Of a stretch of DNA of 32,713 nt, positions 1 through 8,303 are shown piece after piece. The position numbers and the translations under genes are program-made. Within the stretch, counting starts at the first letter, position 1. The number at the start of each line of letters is the position of its first letter. The notes under the pieces are model-generated. The model was not told the origin of the DNA. It worked only from the letters and a program-made list of their open reading frames with translations, and searched no databases. The DNA is from Bacillota bacterium (GTDB lineage: Bacteria; Bacillota; Clostridia; Lutisporales; Lutisporaceae). Location of the stretch: positions 1 to 32,713 of the forward strand of contig JAKPKE010000082.1 of assembly GCA_029553855.1 (NCBI GenBank). The letters are read 5' to 3'.

Positions 1-16
1 AGTTTTCAAGGATCAA
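1..16 (-). promoter_or_regulatory. Possible rRNA boxA-like antitermination site at window edge
   Basis: Read on the minus strand, the last bases before the window edge are TTGATCCTTGAAAACT. This resembles the CTTTGAAAACTGA-type boxA sequences found in Firmicutes rRNA leaders and spacers. It lies downstream of two leftward promoters and a hairpin-rich leader. The inference is that a 16S rRNA gene starts a short way beyond position 1, which the window does not show. Confidence 0.4.
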
Positions 17-425
17 GGAAACGGCTTTGTGAAACAAAACGTTTCCAGCGTTACAAGGAGTGTAGCACAACTTGTTGTGCGGGCTCCGCAGTAACGGGCC
101 TGTAGGGCCATTGTTCCATTTGCCGCTGCAGCACCACGTGCGGCAGTAACAGTTCATAGAACTTCTTACTGAAAACATTCAAAGGATGGCTTTGCGTAAG
201 CAAAACATCCGGAATGTTACAAGGAGTGTAGCACAATTTATTGTGCGGGCTCCGCAGTAACGGGCCTGTAAGGCCATTGTTCCATTTGCCGCTGCAGCAC
301 CACGTGCGGCAGTAACAGTTCATAGAACTTCTTACTGAAAACATTCAAAGCACATTTTGCGTTAGCAAATGTGCGGAACATTGCAACGAATGTAACACGA
401 CTTGTCGTGTGGGTTCGTTTGCAAT
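17..425 (-). repeat. Tandem array of covarying hairpins (period about 165 nt), probable rRNA leader
   Basis: Two kinds of stem-loop alternate. Type 1 is a 46-nt nested hairpin at 50-95, 216-261 and 380-425. Its arms are GTTAC/GTAAC, GGAG/CTCC and GCACAAC/GTTGTGC in the first copy; the second copy has GCACAAT/ATTGTGC; the third has ATTGC/GCAAT, CGAA/TTCG and ACACGAC/GTCGTGT. Most unpaired bases are unchanged, while paired bases change in compensating pairs. Type 2 precedes each type 1 copy, at 17-46, 184-210 and 350-374, with unrelated outer stems (GGAAACG/CGTTTCC, GGATG/CATCC, GCACATT/AATGTGC) around a TTTGY-type core and loops GAA, GTAA and GTTA. Smaller palindromes (GGCC-TGTAA-GGCC; TGCCGC/GCGGCA; AGTTC-ATA-GAACT) lie between. 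Open frames across the array follow the repeat and are not considered genes. Strand is assigned from the leftward promoters at 476-595. Confidence 0.85.
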
Positions 426-475
426 GGGCCTGTAAGGCCATTGTCTGCGGCCCCAAATCAGCCGCCGACTTTTAT

Positions 476-504
476 ATACTACCACACCGCAAATCCATTG
501 TCAA
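476..504 (-). promoter_or_regulatory. Sigma-A promoter P2 facing left, rRNA-type
   Basis: On the minus strand TTGACA (499-504) is followed after exactly 17 nt by TAGTAT (476-481), then ATAAAAGTCGGCGG. The perfect -35 box, ideal spacing and AAAGTC-like start region resemble clostridial rRNA promoters. Transcription would run left through the hairpin array. Confidence 0.6.
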
Positions 505-566
505 CATAGATTTTATTGGTTTTTCGTGGTAATTTGCATCCTGATCTTTTTCGGTTCAGGGATTAT

Positions 567-595
567 ATATTATCACGATTTACTCGTAAAGTCAA
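567..595 (-). promoter_or_regulatory. Sigma-A promoter P1 facing left, in tandem with P2
   Basis: On the minus strand TTGACT (590-595) and TAATAT (567-572) are separated by 17 nt, 91 bp upstream of P2. Tandem promoters of this kind are usual for rRNA operons. Between 600 and 723 I see only AT-rich sequence with a short direct repeat (TGACAATGTAAA twice from about 619) and no gene. Confidence 0.55.
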
Positions 596-723
596 TTAGA
601 AATCCTGCCATACTAAGTTGACAATGTAAATGACAATGTAAATGCAACCATAGTGGTTGAAGGCATTAAATATGCAGCTTCATATATATTATTGCGCTTT
701 TCTTCATCATATATGTTTTTAGG

Positions 724-1302
724 TTAAACTATTTTCTGATCTATAGAAATAATTTCATTATATTTTTCTTTTACCTTTTTTAGATCCTCCCAAAAAAATC
801 TCTTTTTGCTTTCGTCTCTAAGTAAAGCAGCCGGGTGAAAAGTCGCCGTTATATAATATCCCTTTCTTTCAAGCCATGTACCCCTAATCAATGTAATCCT
901 TGACTGTTTATCAATTATGTATTTTACCGGAGTAGCCCCAAGGCACACTATAATCTTTGGCTTTATAATCGCAACCTGCCTGCGCAGATAAGGAAGACAT
1001 GCTTCTGCCTCATCATCTGTCGGTATACGATTTTTTTCCGGCCTGCACTTGCAAATATTAGATATGTAATAATTCTCGTCTCTGTAGAAATCCAAAGCAT
1101 TTAAGGCTTTATCTAAAAGCTGACCCGCCTTGCCTACAAAGGGCCTGCCCAACCTATCCTCGTCTGCCCCGGGTGCCTCTCCGATAAACATAACTCTTGC
1201 AGAGAGGTTCCCCTCACCGGGCACAGTATTTATTCTATTCAGGTGCAGCCGACATTTTGTACAATCTGCAATTTCTCTCGACAGCTCATCCAATGTAAAC
1301 AT
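724..1302 (-). CDS. Family 4 uracil-DNA glycosylase (iron-sulfur type)
   Basis: Removes uracil from DNA to start base-excision repair in the cytoplasm. Motif A, GEAPGADEDRLGRPFVG, lies near residues 42-57 and motif B, HPAALLR, near 156-162. Cysteines at about 14, 17, 86 and 102 (with a further one at 84) have the spacing that binds the [4Fe-4S] cluster in family 4 enzymes. The start at 1302 is chosen because the GAGAGG ribosome site sits 7 nt before it, whereas an in-frame ATG at 1308 would be only 1 nt away. Length, about 192 residues, is normal. It follows the DUF362 gene by about 90 nt on the same strand and may be co-transcribed. A second, cysteine-poor UDG-fold gene lies at 3765-4367. 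Confidence 0.93.
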   Translation of the reverse strand: MFTLDELSREIADCTKCRLHLNRINTVPGEGNLSARVMFIGEAPGADEDRLGRPFVGKAGQLLDKALNALDFYRDENYYISNICKCRPEKNRIPTDDEAEACLPYLRRQVAIIKPKIIVCLGATPVKYIIDKQSRITLIRGTWLERKGYYITATFHPAALLRDESKKRFFWEDLKKVKEKYNEIISIDQKIV

Positions 1303-1391
1303 AGTCATACCTCTCTTACTATGTATATTGCATTATTAATAATAATATACCATATTACAGGCAGAACATGTGAAAGTGAACAGCCTCCCTG

Positions 1392-2540
1392 TTACTTTCT
1401 CAACACTATGTCATATAGCCAATGCTTCTTGATGGATACAGCCTTTTGGGGACATAATTCATGACAGCAGAAGCACCTTATACACTTTCCCAAATCGGGT
1501 ATAGGCTTGCCGCTGCTCATGTCTATAACTCCCGGCGGGCAGCTTATTTTGCAATCTCCGCAGGATATACACAATTTATGGTTAAATACGGGCTTTGGTC
1601 TGAGATTTTTCATAATAGCCCTCTCAAGCGCCTTCGAAAGCCGTCCCCCTATGAAATTTATATTTTTTGATTTTGGGAGCTTAAAAGGTTCTATATGCAG
1701 CTCTTCCGGCTTTATTCCTTTTATTTCGACATTACCGAGGGTCTCATCATATAGCCCTCTTTGGGAAGCGGCCTTTATTGTAGGTATCAATGAAGGGTCG
1801 ATCCCTATTATTTTTGAGGCCACTCTGTCCAGCACATAAGGATTGTCCGATGCCAGTATAAGCCCTAAATGCCTTTTCTCTCCGGCCGAAGGGCCATCCC
1901 CTTCCATCCCTTCAATGCCGTCAATTATGGAGAATACCGGTTTTACTGCTTCGCAAATATCTACCAGATGATCAGCAAAGTTTTCTATGCTGTTAAGACG
2001 CATATGATAATCCACTTTAATAAGCCCGGGAATCACGCCGAAAAGGTTCTTGACAGCACCCGTATATGTCATCATTCCATGTGTCTTCAGCTTGGCGGCT
2101 GATACTACAAAATCCACTTCCCTTGCAACGCGTATTATCTGCATGGTTTTCAGTCTTTTGGCCCCAGAGTTTGACATTTCAACAGCCGAAGTGTCATAAT
2201 TAAGCTCACAGCCTGTCCTTTCCGCCACCTCAGTCATTCCGGCCGCCTTATAGACAGCTCTCAGTCTCTCCTTGGTAAAAGGTCCTCCCGGGCTGTCCCC
2301 TATCACTACACTGCAGCCCATATCCTGAAGGTACCGTACTATAGCCTCTACTACCGCAGGATGGGTAGTAACCGCATCATCAGGGCTCTTTCGCATCAGT
2401 AAATTTGTTTTTACCAGCACTTTGGAACCTATGGCTATTTTCAGCTTAATAGCAGTAATTCCTTGGAGGGCTTCATATACAGCTTTTTTTACGTTATTGA
2501 ATTCATAATTTTCACATCTTACGATACTAACCGATTCCAT
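1392..2540 (-). CDS. DUF362 domain protein with C-terminal 2x[4Fe-4S] ferredoxin domain
   Basis: A 382-residue protein. The first 300 residues match the DUF362 family (KTNLL near 44, GDSPGG near 81, AKLKTH and GAVKNLFG in the middle), whose reaction is unsettled. The C-terminus carries two ferredoxin motifs: cysteines 324, 327, 330, 334 and 353, 356, 359, 363, each followed by the usual proline. This fusion is common in anaerobes and points to an electron-transfer or redox role in the cytoplasm; no substrate can be named. The stop codon lies inside an imperfect inverted repeat (GAAAGT...ACTTTC, about 1372-1400) that might slow transcription toward the downstream UDG gene. The ribosome site upstream of ATG 2540 is weak (GGGGCAC). 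Confidence 0.85.
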   Translation of the reverse strand: MESVSIVRCENYEFNNVKKAVYEALQGITAIKLKIAIGSKVLVKTNLLMRKSPDDAVTTHPAVVEAIVRYLQDMGCSVVIGDSPGGPFTKERLRAVYKAAGMTEVAERTGCELNYDTSAVEMSNSGAKRLKTMQIIRVAREVDFVVSAAKLKTHGMMTYTGAVKNLFGVIPGLIKVDYHMRLNSIENFADHLVDICEAVKPVFSIIDGIEGMEGDGPSAGEKRHLGLILASDNPYVLDRVASKIIGIDPSLIPTIKAASQRGLYDETLGNVEIKGIKPEELHIEPFKLPKSKNINFIGGRLSKALERAIMKNLRPKPVFNHKLCISCGDCKISCPPGVIDMSSGKPIPDLGKCIRCFCCHELCPQKAVSIKKHWLYDIVLRK

Positions 2541-2592
2541 TTCAGTGCCCCAAACTTGATATTATTATTTTGTCTGCAATTATATATTATAT

Positions 2593-2865
2593 CATAAATT
2601 CGTAAGAATTTATGATATCTGCCCATGTGCGTTTTGCGGAGCAAATAATCGCACGAGCATTTAAATAAAAGCTATAATATGCATTAGCATATTATGCATA
2701 AATTCGTAAGAATTTATGATATCTGCCCATGTGCGTTTTGCGGAGCAAATAATCGCACGGGCATTTAAACAAAAGCTATAATATGCGTTAGCATATTATA
2801 CATAAATTCGTAAGAATTTATGATATGTGCCCATGTGCGTTTTACGGAGCAAATAATCGCACGAT
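2593..2865. repeat. 104-nt tandem repeat of three hairpins, 2.6 copies
   Basis: Units start at 2593, 2697 and 2801. Each holds H1, CATAAATTC-GTAA-GAATTTATG, a perfect 9-bp stem; H2, a nested stem GCCC..GTGCG..TTTGC-gga-GCAAA..CGCAC..GGGC; and H3, ATAATATGC with loop ATTA or GTTA and GCATATTAT, again 9 bp. The third unit ends inside H2, and the stop codon of the racemase gene (2866) follows directly. It fills the gap between two minus-strand genes, so it would lie in the 3' end of the racemase transcript or the leader of the DUF362 gene. Confidence 0.9.
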
Positions 2866-3567
2866 TTAATTTCCCCTGCACTGCAGCCCTCCAAAGCAAA
2901 TTGCACTCCGGGCAACGATTTCCATAGGATCAATAAAACTAAATTGCAGTCTATGTTGATCATTCAGCACTGAAAGCTCGGTACAACCCAATATAATAGT
3001 TTCACATCCCTTTTCTTTTAGTTCCCCTGCTGCCCTTAGAAATAGCTTGATATCAGTTTTCCGGTTTTCTTTAACCCCGTAAATTACATCTGTAACATAC
3101 TTTTGTTTTTCCATTGTAGGTTTAATCACCTGTATCCCGTATTTCTGAAAAATTTTATCATATACCCCTGCTCTGCATGTTCCTTCCGCAGCAAGCAAAC
3201 CTATTCTGGTACTTTTAGGATTGCATTCTTTTATCTTTTTTGCTGTTTCTTCAATCATATGCAGAAACGGTATATTTATTTCTTTTACGATATCGCAATA
3301 AAAATAATGGGCTGCATTACATGGCATAACCAGATATTCTGCTCCCATAGCGCATAGAAGCTTTGCAGAGTGTATTAAAAATTCGCGGGGGTCCTTCCCT
3401 GTGCCAATCAGATAAGCAGTTCTGTCCGGTATTGAAGTATTGATATCTGCAATAATATGCAAGTGCTCCTGGTCACATTTTGCTTCAGTAAGCATAACGA
3501 TTTTTTCGATCAACTTCACGGTCGCCAATGGCCCCATACCACCGACAATACCAAGTATCAGGCTCAT
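2866..3567 (-). CDS. Aspartate/glutamate racemase family protein
   Basis: Likely a cofactor-independent amino-acid racemase (Asp/Glu/hydantoin racemase family), interconverting L- and D-aspartate or a related acid. The protein opens with GIVGGMGPLAT. The two catalytic cysteines expected of the family are present in MPCNAAH (about Cys83) and GCTELS (about Cys195). The start at 3567 is preceded by GGGGAGATGAAAAA, a good ribosome site; a longer in-frame reading to 3660 lacks one and would add 31 residues with no match to the family. Length 233 residues is typical. It stands alone between a terminator upstream (3725-3760) and the hairpin repeat downstream. The substrate cannot be decided from the sequence. 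Confidence 0.88.
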   Translation of the reverse strand: MSLILGIVGGMGPLATVKLIEKIVMLTEAKCDQEHLHIIADINTSIPDRTAYLIGTGKDPREFLIHSAKLLCAMGAEYLVMPCNAAHYFYCDIVKEINIPFLHMIEETAKKIKECNPKSTRIGLLAAEGTCRAGVYDKIFQKYGIQVIKPTMEKQKYVTDVIYGVKENRKTDIKLFLRAAGELKEKGCETIILGCTELSVLNDQHRLQFSFIDPMEIVARSAICFGGLQCRGN

Positions 3568-3724
3568 TTTTTCATCTCCCCGGCGTTGAAATATGTTATT
3601 AAGCAAAGGCAGCTTAGCTGTATTTGCCGCACTTGTATGATGATATGCAATGATTTGCAATGGTATGATAAAATTGCCTGAATATTAATGTTGCCGGATA
3701 AGACTTGATTCCTGAACAGTAAGA

Positions 3725-3760
3725 AATAAAAGTAAAAACTGCCTCATTTGTCGGCAGTTT
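3725..3760 (-). terminator. Rho-independent terminator of the UDG-like gene
   Basis: Minus-strand stem AAACTGCC/GGCAGTTT (3736-3743 with 3753-3760), 9-nt loop, followed by TTTTTACTTTTATT. It begins 5 nt after the stop codon at 3765. Confidence 0.85.
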
Positions 3761-3764
3761 ATTT

Positions 3765-4367
3765 CTAATAATGATTTGAAATCATATATTCTCTTAACTT
3801 GTATAAATCTTCAATGTAAGTTGATTTCAACTCCCTTCGATAGATAATGCTAGCTGGATGATATAAAGGGAAAAGTGTAAAATGCGCATTAAAAAAGCTT
3901 ATATTTAAAGGATGCCCATGGAGCGTTCCTATCGAGGCCCTGTCATCATTTACCATGCACCTAAGTGCAATATTTCCCAAGCTTATGACCAATCCAGGAT
4001 TGATTACAGATAATTCCTGCCCAATAAAATCCGTCGATATTTTAATCTCTTCCTTATTGGGGGTTCTATTGGATTCCCGCCCCGAATCAGGGTTAAACTG
4101 TACCGTTCTGAACTTCACAACATTGGTTATATATAGGTCCTCACGGAGGATACCCAGTATTGATATAAACTCCTCCAGATTTTTCCCTGCCTGGCCAACA
4201 AATGGTTTCCCCTGTTCCACTTCGGTTCTGCCGGGTGCTTCCCCTACCAGAACTATTCCTGAATCCACATTGCCGCTGCCGAAAACCAGGGGTAATTCCC
4301 GGTTGAAATGCTCCCGCAGCTTCCTTTGATATAATTGATTTATATTATCAAGCTCTTGCCTTTTCAA
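3765..4367 (-). CDS. UDG-superfamily protein lacking the iron-sulfur cysteines
   Basis: Has the uracil-DNA glycosylase family 4/5 fold signatures: GEAPGRTEVEQGKPFVG near residues 42-58, TNVVKFR near 81-87 where the family has a Cys-containing NxxKCRP, and YHPAS near 169-173. It has only one cysteine (137), so the four-cysteine [4Fe-4S] site of family 4 is absent. Uracil excision is therefore possible but unproven; another base specificity or a structural role is equally open. The start is TTG at 4367, with TAGGGA about 8 nt upstream. It follows the phospholipase-like gene by 42 nt on the same strand, probably as one operon, and ends at a clear terminator. About 200 residues. Confidence 0.8.
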   Translation of the reverse strand: MKRQELDNINQLYQRKLREHFNRELPLVFGSGNVDSGIVLVGEAPGRTEVEQGKPFVGQAGKNLEEFISILGILREDLYITNVVKFRTVQFNPDSGRESNRTPNKEEIKISTDFIGQELSVINPGLVISLGNIALRCMVNDDRASIGTLHGHPLNISFFNAHFTLFPLYHPASIIYRRELKSTYIEDLYKLREYMISNHY

Positions 4368-4409
4368 ATTTAATCCCTACTCTTCATTTTGTCTCTCAAA
4401 ACCAGTTTT

Positions 4410-5066
4410 CTAAATCACCAGTTTTTTTATGCATTTTTCAGAGGCTTTGGCAATAAATTCTTCTATTATTTGAGGAGATAAGTATTTATACTCTCTATCT
4501 AAATTCAAAGGCTCCCCGCTATAAAAATCCGCTATCTGGTTTTTATATTCATATATATATTCAGAATCAAATTCATAAAAGAGATTAATACTTCCATCAA
4601 AACTCCTTATCTGTTCTATAAGCTCCGGACCCTTTTCTTTAAGGTACTCGAAATCAAGGGAAAATATTTCTTCCTTTATTAAGTCTGAAAAATCCTTGTT
4701 TGGATTATTGAATTCATTTTCGTATAGTGTCCTAAAGGGGCTAATGTACTCTTCCTGCCACAGCCTGTCGGCTATTAAGTGAAAATAATAGCCCCACAAG
4801 AAGGATCTTGTGCTGTCTGATCTTGTCAAAATCTTTTCAGGCATCAGGTAACTGTCATAAAAAACGAACTCGTTCGTATAGGCAGCAGCATTACTATCCT
4901 GACACCTGCAGTGAATAATCTCTTCTGAAAGGTGACACATTTTTCTTTCATAAGGCACATCTGAGCCTGGTGCAATACTGCCGATAATAAAGTATGGAAA
5001 GTCAATATCCGATACCTTTTGCTTTATTCTTTCCGCTATTCTCAAATGTGTAAGCCATGATGCCAT
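4410..5066 (-). CDS. Zinc-dependent phospholipase C-like / S1-P1-type hypothetical protein
   Basis: A 218-residue protein without a signal peptide. The N-terminus MASWLTHLRIAERI, the GSIAPGSDVP segment (29-38) and GYYFHLIADRLW (92-103) recall a clostridial group annotated as zinc-dependent phospholipase C. His7, Asp36, His45, His52, His96 and Asp100 are plausible metal ligands. The substrate and even hydrolase activity are inference, and absence of a secretion signal argues against a secreted lipase. AAAGGATG upstream of ATG 5066 is a good ribosome site. It sits 42 nt upstream of the UDG-like gene; nothing known links the two functions. Confidence 0.55.
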   Translation of the reverse strand: MASWLTHLRIAERIKQKVSDIDFPYFIIGSIAPGSDVPYERKMCHLSEEIIHCRCQDSNAAAYTNEFVFYDSYLMPEKILTRSDSTRSFLWGYYFHLIADRLWQEEYISPFRTLYENEFNNPNKDFSDLIKEEIFSLDFEYLKEKGPELIEQIRSFDGSINLFYEFDSEYIYEYKNQIADFYSGEPLNLDREYKYLSPQIIEEFIAKASEKCIKKLVI

Positions 5067-5154
5067 GCAATTTCATCCTTTCTATGGCTGTTTCAAACAA
5101 GTACATTTAGATTTTATTACAAAATATCTTAACATAGAATATATGATTTGCAGC

Positions 5155-7164
5155 TTATACTGTAAAACGATTTATTAATGCATTCAGCTCCTCTACAGTC
5201 TCTATCAGCCTATTAGCTATGTTATCTACATCCCCTATAGCCGCTGTCTGTTCCTGTACGGATGCCGTTATTTCTTCAGTACCGGCAGCGCTCTCCTGGG
5301 AAGTTGACGCCTGTGCTTCTACAAGTTTCACTATCCTGTGTATGCCGCCTATAATGTTCTCTGTATCCTCTGCGATTCTGCTTATCTGGTTTACAGTATC
5401 CTGAGTTACATTGCTGATTCTGCTGAATGCTTCCTCAGTGTGTATCACAGCCTCCCGCTGCTCTTCAATAACCTTTATGGAACTGCCTGCTTGTTCTTTC
5501 GCATTTCCAACGCTTGCCTGTATCTGAGCTATTATTTCCGATATCTTAAGAGCCGCCTTTGTAGAACCTTCAGCAAGTTTTCTTACCTCATCGGCAACAA
5601 CAGCAAAGCCTTTCCCGGATTCCCCGGCCCTAGCAGCCTCAATTGCTGCATTTAAAGCAAGCATATTGGTTTGTTCGGCTATTGAGGTAATAACTTCTAT
5701 TATGTCGTCGATTTCACCGGCACGCCTGTGCAAATCGTTGATAGAATCACCAAGGTTATTTATACTTGTTACGCTTTCCTTCATCTTTTCATTTTGATAA
5801 TTGATTATTTCCGTACCTTCCAAGACTGTACCTTTGGTAAGCTCGGTACTTTTTACCGTTTCCTCTATATTGCCGAGAATAGCTTCAGCCCTGTCTAGAA
5901 CATCTTTTGCCGTAAATGCTCCTTTTGTAGCCTCATCGGCTTGAACATTAGCTCCTTCGGCAAGTTCGTTAATTGTAGCGGCAATCTCTGAAGCGCCCTT
6001 GCTTGATATACCAGCAGAACTAATAAGTATTTCTCCTGATTCCTTAAGATTATGTGTAATATCAAAGATTTTTTTGATGATTTCCTTAAGGTTATTGGTC
6101 ATAATGTTAATTCCTTCGCTGAGCCCGGAAAATTCCTTGCTTGACCTTATATTCACCGATTTTGTAAGATCACCTTCGCCAATAGCCTTTATAAGCTTCA
6201 TAAGTTTGTTTATCTCATTGACAATAATTGTTTTAAGAAGCAAGAATACTATTATAATGCATAGTACAAGTGCGGCTGCTGAAATCATTACTGTACTTTT
6301 AAGCAATATGCTTAAGCCCTCTGTAAATTCTTTCACGGGAATTGTCGCACATATTATATTTTCCCCCGAAACCTGATACTTCATGAAATATTCCATTCCG
6401 TCAAAAAAATAATTAAACTCACCGGCTTCTTCTTCTCTTATTCTGTTTCCCCAATCAAACTCGGCTGCTTTCTTGCCTTGTATTGATGCATCTCCATGAC
6501 TTATTATCATATCAGAGTCTTTGTTTACTATAATTACCGTTCCCTCAGCACCAAAGGATGAATTCTTTGAAATACTGCTGATATCTGCCTTTTCCAATTC
6601 ATTTTGAAGCTTTTTGGGTGCAATTCCTATCAGTATTATCCCGGGCTTGTCCTTTCTGCCTACGCCGGCATACTGAAAAAGAACATTGTCTGAGCTTCTT
6701 ACCACAGGATCCTGCACCAGCTCAAAATCCGCATTGGCCAATGCCTGTAAAAAAGGTTTCATACTTTCGTCAGTAGTAAAATCCATGTCGTAGAAGCTTG
6801 CGACAGTGCCCCACTTTATTATTCCATTTTCGTCAGTTATATGTATTTCATCAACTCCGAGAGATGCTGCCATATCAAATAAAGCAGCATTGTTCTGTAT
6901 AAATTTCGGATCCTGCTTGATTACATGGGACAAAATCCTGGCCTTTTCAAGATATTCTCTATTTATTTCCTGCCTCTTGACAGACACCTCCGCACGTTTG
7001 CTGAGCACAATATTCTGTACCTCATCCAGTTTACTCTGCGACAATTGCGACATATTGCCCTCAATTAATTTCTCAGCAAAATAAAGCGATAATCCGGACA
7101 GTGCTGTTATTGCCACAATCAATAGAACAACTATTGGAAATGTAATTTTAAAATGTAGCCTCAT
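5155..7164 (-). CDS. Methyl-accepting chemotaxis protein (transmembrane, Cache-type sensor)
   Basis: Senses an extracellular signal and controls the CheA kinase. Order of parts in the 669-residue protein: TM1 (about 5-29), an extracellular region of about 260 residues consistent with a dCache/PAS-like sensor, TM2 (about 290-312), HAMP (about 313-366), and a cytoplasmic coiled-coil signalling domain. The hairpin tip motif [19 protein letters not shown] lies near 497-515 and is intact. There is no C-terminal CheR-tethering pentapeptide. The start at 7164 is preceded by GGGGGAGGGATTAT; an in-frame ATG at 7200 has GGAGGT touching it and is rejected. The ligand is unknown. No other chemotaxis gene is nearby, so it is an orphan receptor. 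Confidence 0.95.
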   Translation of the reverse strand: MRLHFKITFPIVVLLIVAITALSGLSLYFAEKLIEGNMSQLSQSKLDEVQNIVLSKRAEVSVKRQEINREYLEKARILSHVIKQDPKFIQNNAALFDMAASLGVDEIHITDENGIIKWGTVASFYDMDFTTDESMKPFLQALANADFELVQDPVVRSSDNVLFQYAGVGRKDKPGIILIGIAPKKLQNELEKADISSISKNSSFGAEGTVIIVNKDSDMIISHGDASIQGKKAAEFDWGNRIREEEAGEFNYFFDGMEYFMKYQVSGENIICATIPVKEFTEGLSILLKSTVMISAAALVLCIIIVFLLLKTIIVNEINKLMKLIKAIGEGDLTKSVNIRSSKEFSGLSEGINIMTNNLKEIIKKIFDITHNLKESGEILISSAGISSKGASEIAATINELAEGANVQADEATKGAFTAKDVLDRAEAILGNIEETVKSTELTKGTVLEGTEIINYQNEKMKESVTSINNLGDSINDLHRRAGEIDDIIEVITSIAEQTNMLALNAAIEAARAGESGKGFAVVADEVRKLAEGSTKAALKISEIIAQIQASVGNAKEQAGSSIKVIEEQREAVIHTEEAFSRISNVTQDTVNQISRIAEDTENIIGGIHRIVKLVEAQASTSQESAAGTEEITASVQEQTAAIGDVDNIANRLIETVEELNALINRFTV

Positions 7165-7206
7165 ATAATCCCTCCCCCTTTTTATTCCCTTTACGCTCAT
7201 ACCTCC

Positions 7207-7237
7207 ATTATATCACTTTACTCTAATATTACGACAA
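7207..7237 (-). promoter_or_regulatory. Possible promoter of the chemoreceptor gene
   Basis: Minus-strand TATAAT (7207-7212) with TTGTCG (7232-7237) upstream. The 19-nt spacing is long, so the -35 assignment is weak; the perfect -10 box about 43 nt before the start codon is the main support. Confidence 0.3.
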
Positions 7238-7349
7238 GTTTGTATATAAAAACACTCTCAAGGCATAAATAATGATATGGGTTTAATAACGGACAAATCG
7301 GCCATATTATGAAGATTTGCTCTTTTTATTTAAGATAATGGGTATTGCC

Positions 7350-8288
7350 TTAATTGCTTTCTCCGCATTTTTTCAACAACTCTTCCCACCTTTTGTCAAT
7401 ATCTTCCTGAATATTATCAATAAGATGCTTATTGTCGTCCGTGAACAGGTGTTTAAACCTTCCTTGGGGCTTCAGATACTCAATAACCGGAAGCTTTTTC
7501 CTGGGCTTGTAGTTAAGCTTCCATTCTCCGTTTTCCACCTCATACAAGGGCCATATGCACGTGTCCACAGCCAATTTGCATATTTCCATAAGGTCCGGGG
7601 TATTATACCTCCAGCCCCTGGGGCAAGGGGAAAGTACGTTCAAAAATGCTGGTCCCTCGGTGTATATAGCTTTTTCCGACTTTTCATAAAGATCTTTAAA
7701 ATTAGAAGTTAACGTTGACTGCGCGACATAAGGTATCCGATGCGCGATCATCACCCCTGTCAAATCTTTCTTATACTGCAGCTTCCCCGGCATTACAGTC
7801 CCCTGAGGGCTCGTAGTAGTATCTGCATATCTGGGGGTCCCTGAGGACCTTTGAATTCCTGTATTCATATAAGCCTCATTATCATAGCATACATACACAA
7901 TGTCATGGCCTCTCTCCATCGCCCCCGATAAAGATTGCAAACCTATATCGTAGGTGCCTCCGTCTCCTCCGAAAGTGATAAATTTATATATGCCATCCAT
8001 CCTGCCTTTTCTTTTTAAAGCATTATAGGCAGCCTCAACACCGCTTATAGTAGCTCCGGCGTTTTCAAATGCGTTATGTATAAAAGAATCTTTCCATGCC
8101 GTATATGGATACAGGAATGTAGATACCTCCAAGCACCCCGTAGCTGCACCGCACACCGCATAATGCTCAGGCTTTAATGCCCTTAACACTGTCCTTACAG
8201 TCACAGGTGCACCGCATCCGGCGCACATTCTATGCCCACCTGTCAATCTGTCCGGCTTATTCATTACTTGTTTAATATTATATGCCAT
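7350..8288 (-). CDS. porB: Pyruvate/2-oxoacid:ferredoxin oxidoreductase, beta subunit
   Basis: The thiamine-diphosphate-binding subunit of a heterotetrameric enzyme that oxidises pyruvate (or a related 2-oxoacid) with CoA to acyl-CoA, CO2 and reduced ferredoxin. MCAGCGAP (Cys22, Cys25), ATGC (Cys52) and PCPRGW (Cys222) supply the [4Fe-4S] ligands. GGDGGTYDIG near 108 is the ThDP/Mg motif, followed by NEAYMNTGIQ. About 312 residues, normal. The start at 8288 has GGAGG 11 nt upstream, the same spacing as in the preceding porA gene; a TTG at 8294 is the alternative. Last gene of the order porC-porD-porA-porB. Pyruvate is the most likely substrate by similarity, but 2-oxoisovalerate cannot be excluded. 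Confidence 0.93.
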   Translation of the reverse strand: MAYNIKQVMNKPDRLTGGHRMCAGCGAPVTVRTVLRALKPEHYAVCGAATGCLEVSTFLYPYTAWKDSFIHNAFENAGATISGVEAAYNALKRKGRMDGIYKFITFGGDGGTYDIGLQSLSGAMERGHDIVYVCYDNEAYMNTGIQRSSGTPRYADTTTSPQGTVMPGKLQYKKDLTGVMIAHRIPYVAQSTLTSNFKDLYEKSEKAIYTEGPAFLNVLSPCPRGWRYNTPDLMEICKLAVDTCIWPLYEVENGEWKLNYKPRKKLPVIEYLKPQGRFKHLFTDDNKHLIDNIQEDIDKRWEELLKKCGESN

Positions 8289-8303
8289 AATCAAACCCGC
8301 CTC

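Noticed and set aside
51-456. Two overlapping Cys-rich open frames of 97 and 72 codons on the minus strand.
   Set aside because: They run through the hairpin repeat, repeat the same peptide in each unit, lack a ribosome site, and the region looks like an rRNA leader.
2593-2865. CRISPR array.
   Set aside because: Units are contiguous hairpins with no unique spacers, only 2.6 copies, and there are no cas genes.
7165-7200. A longer chemoreceptor start at 7200.
   Set aside because: GGAGGT touches that ATG with no spacing; the ATG at 7164 has a well-placed GGGGGAGGG.
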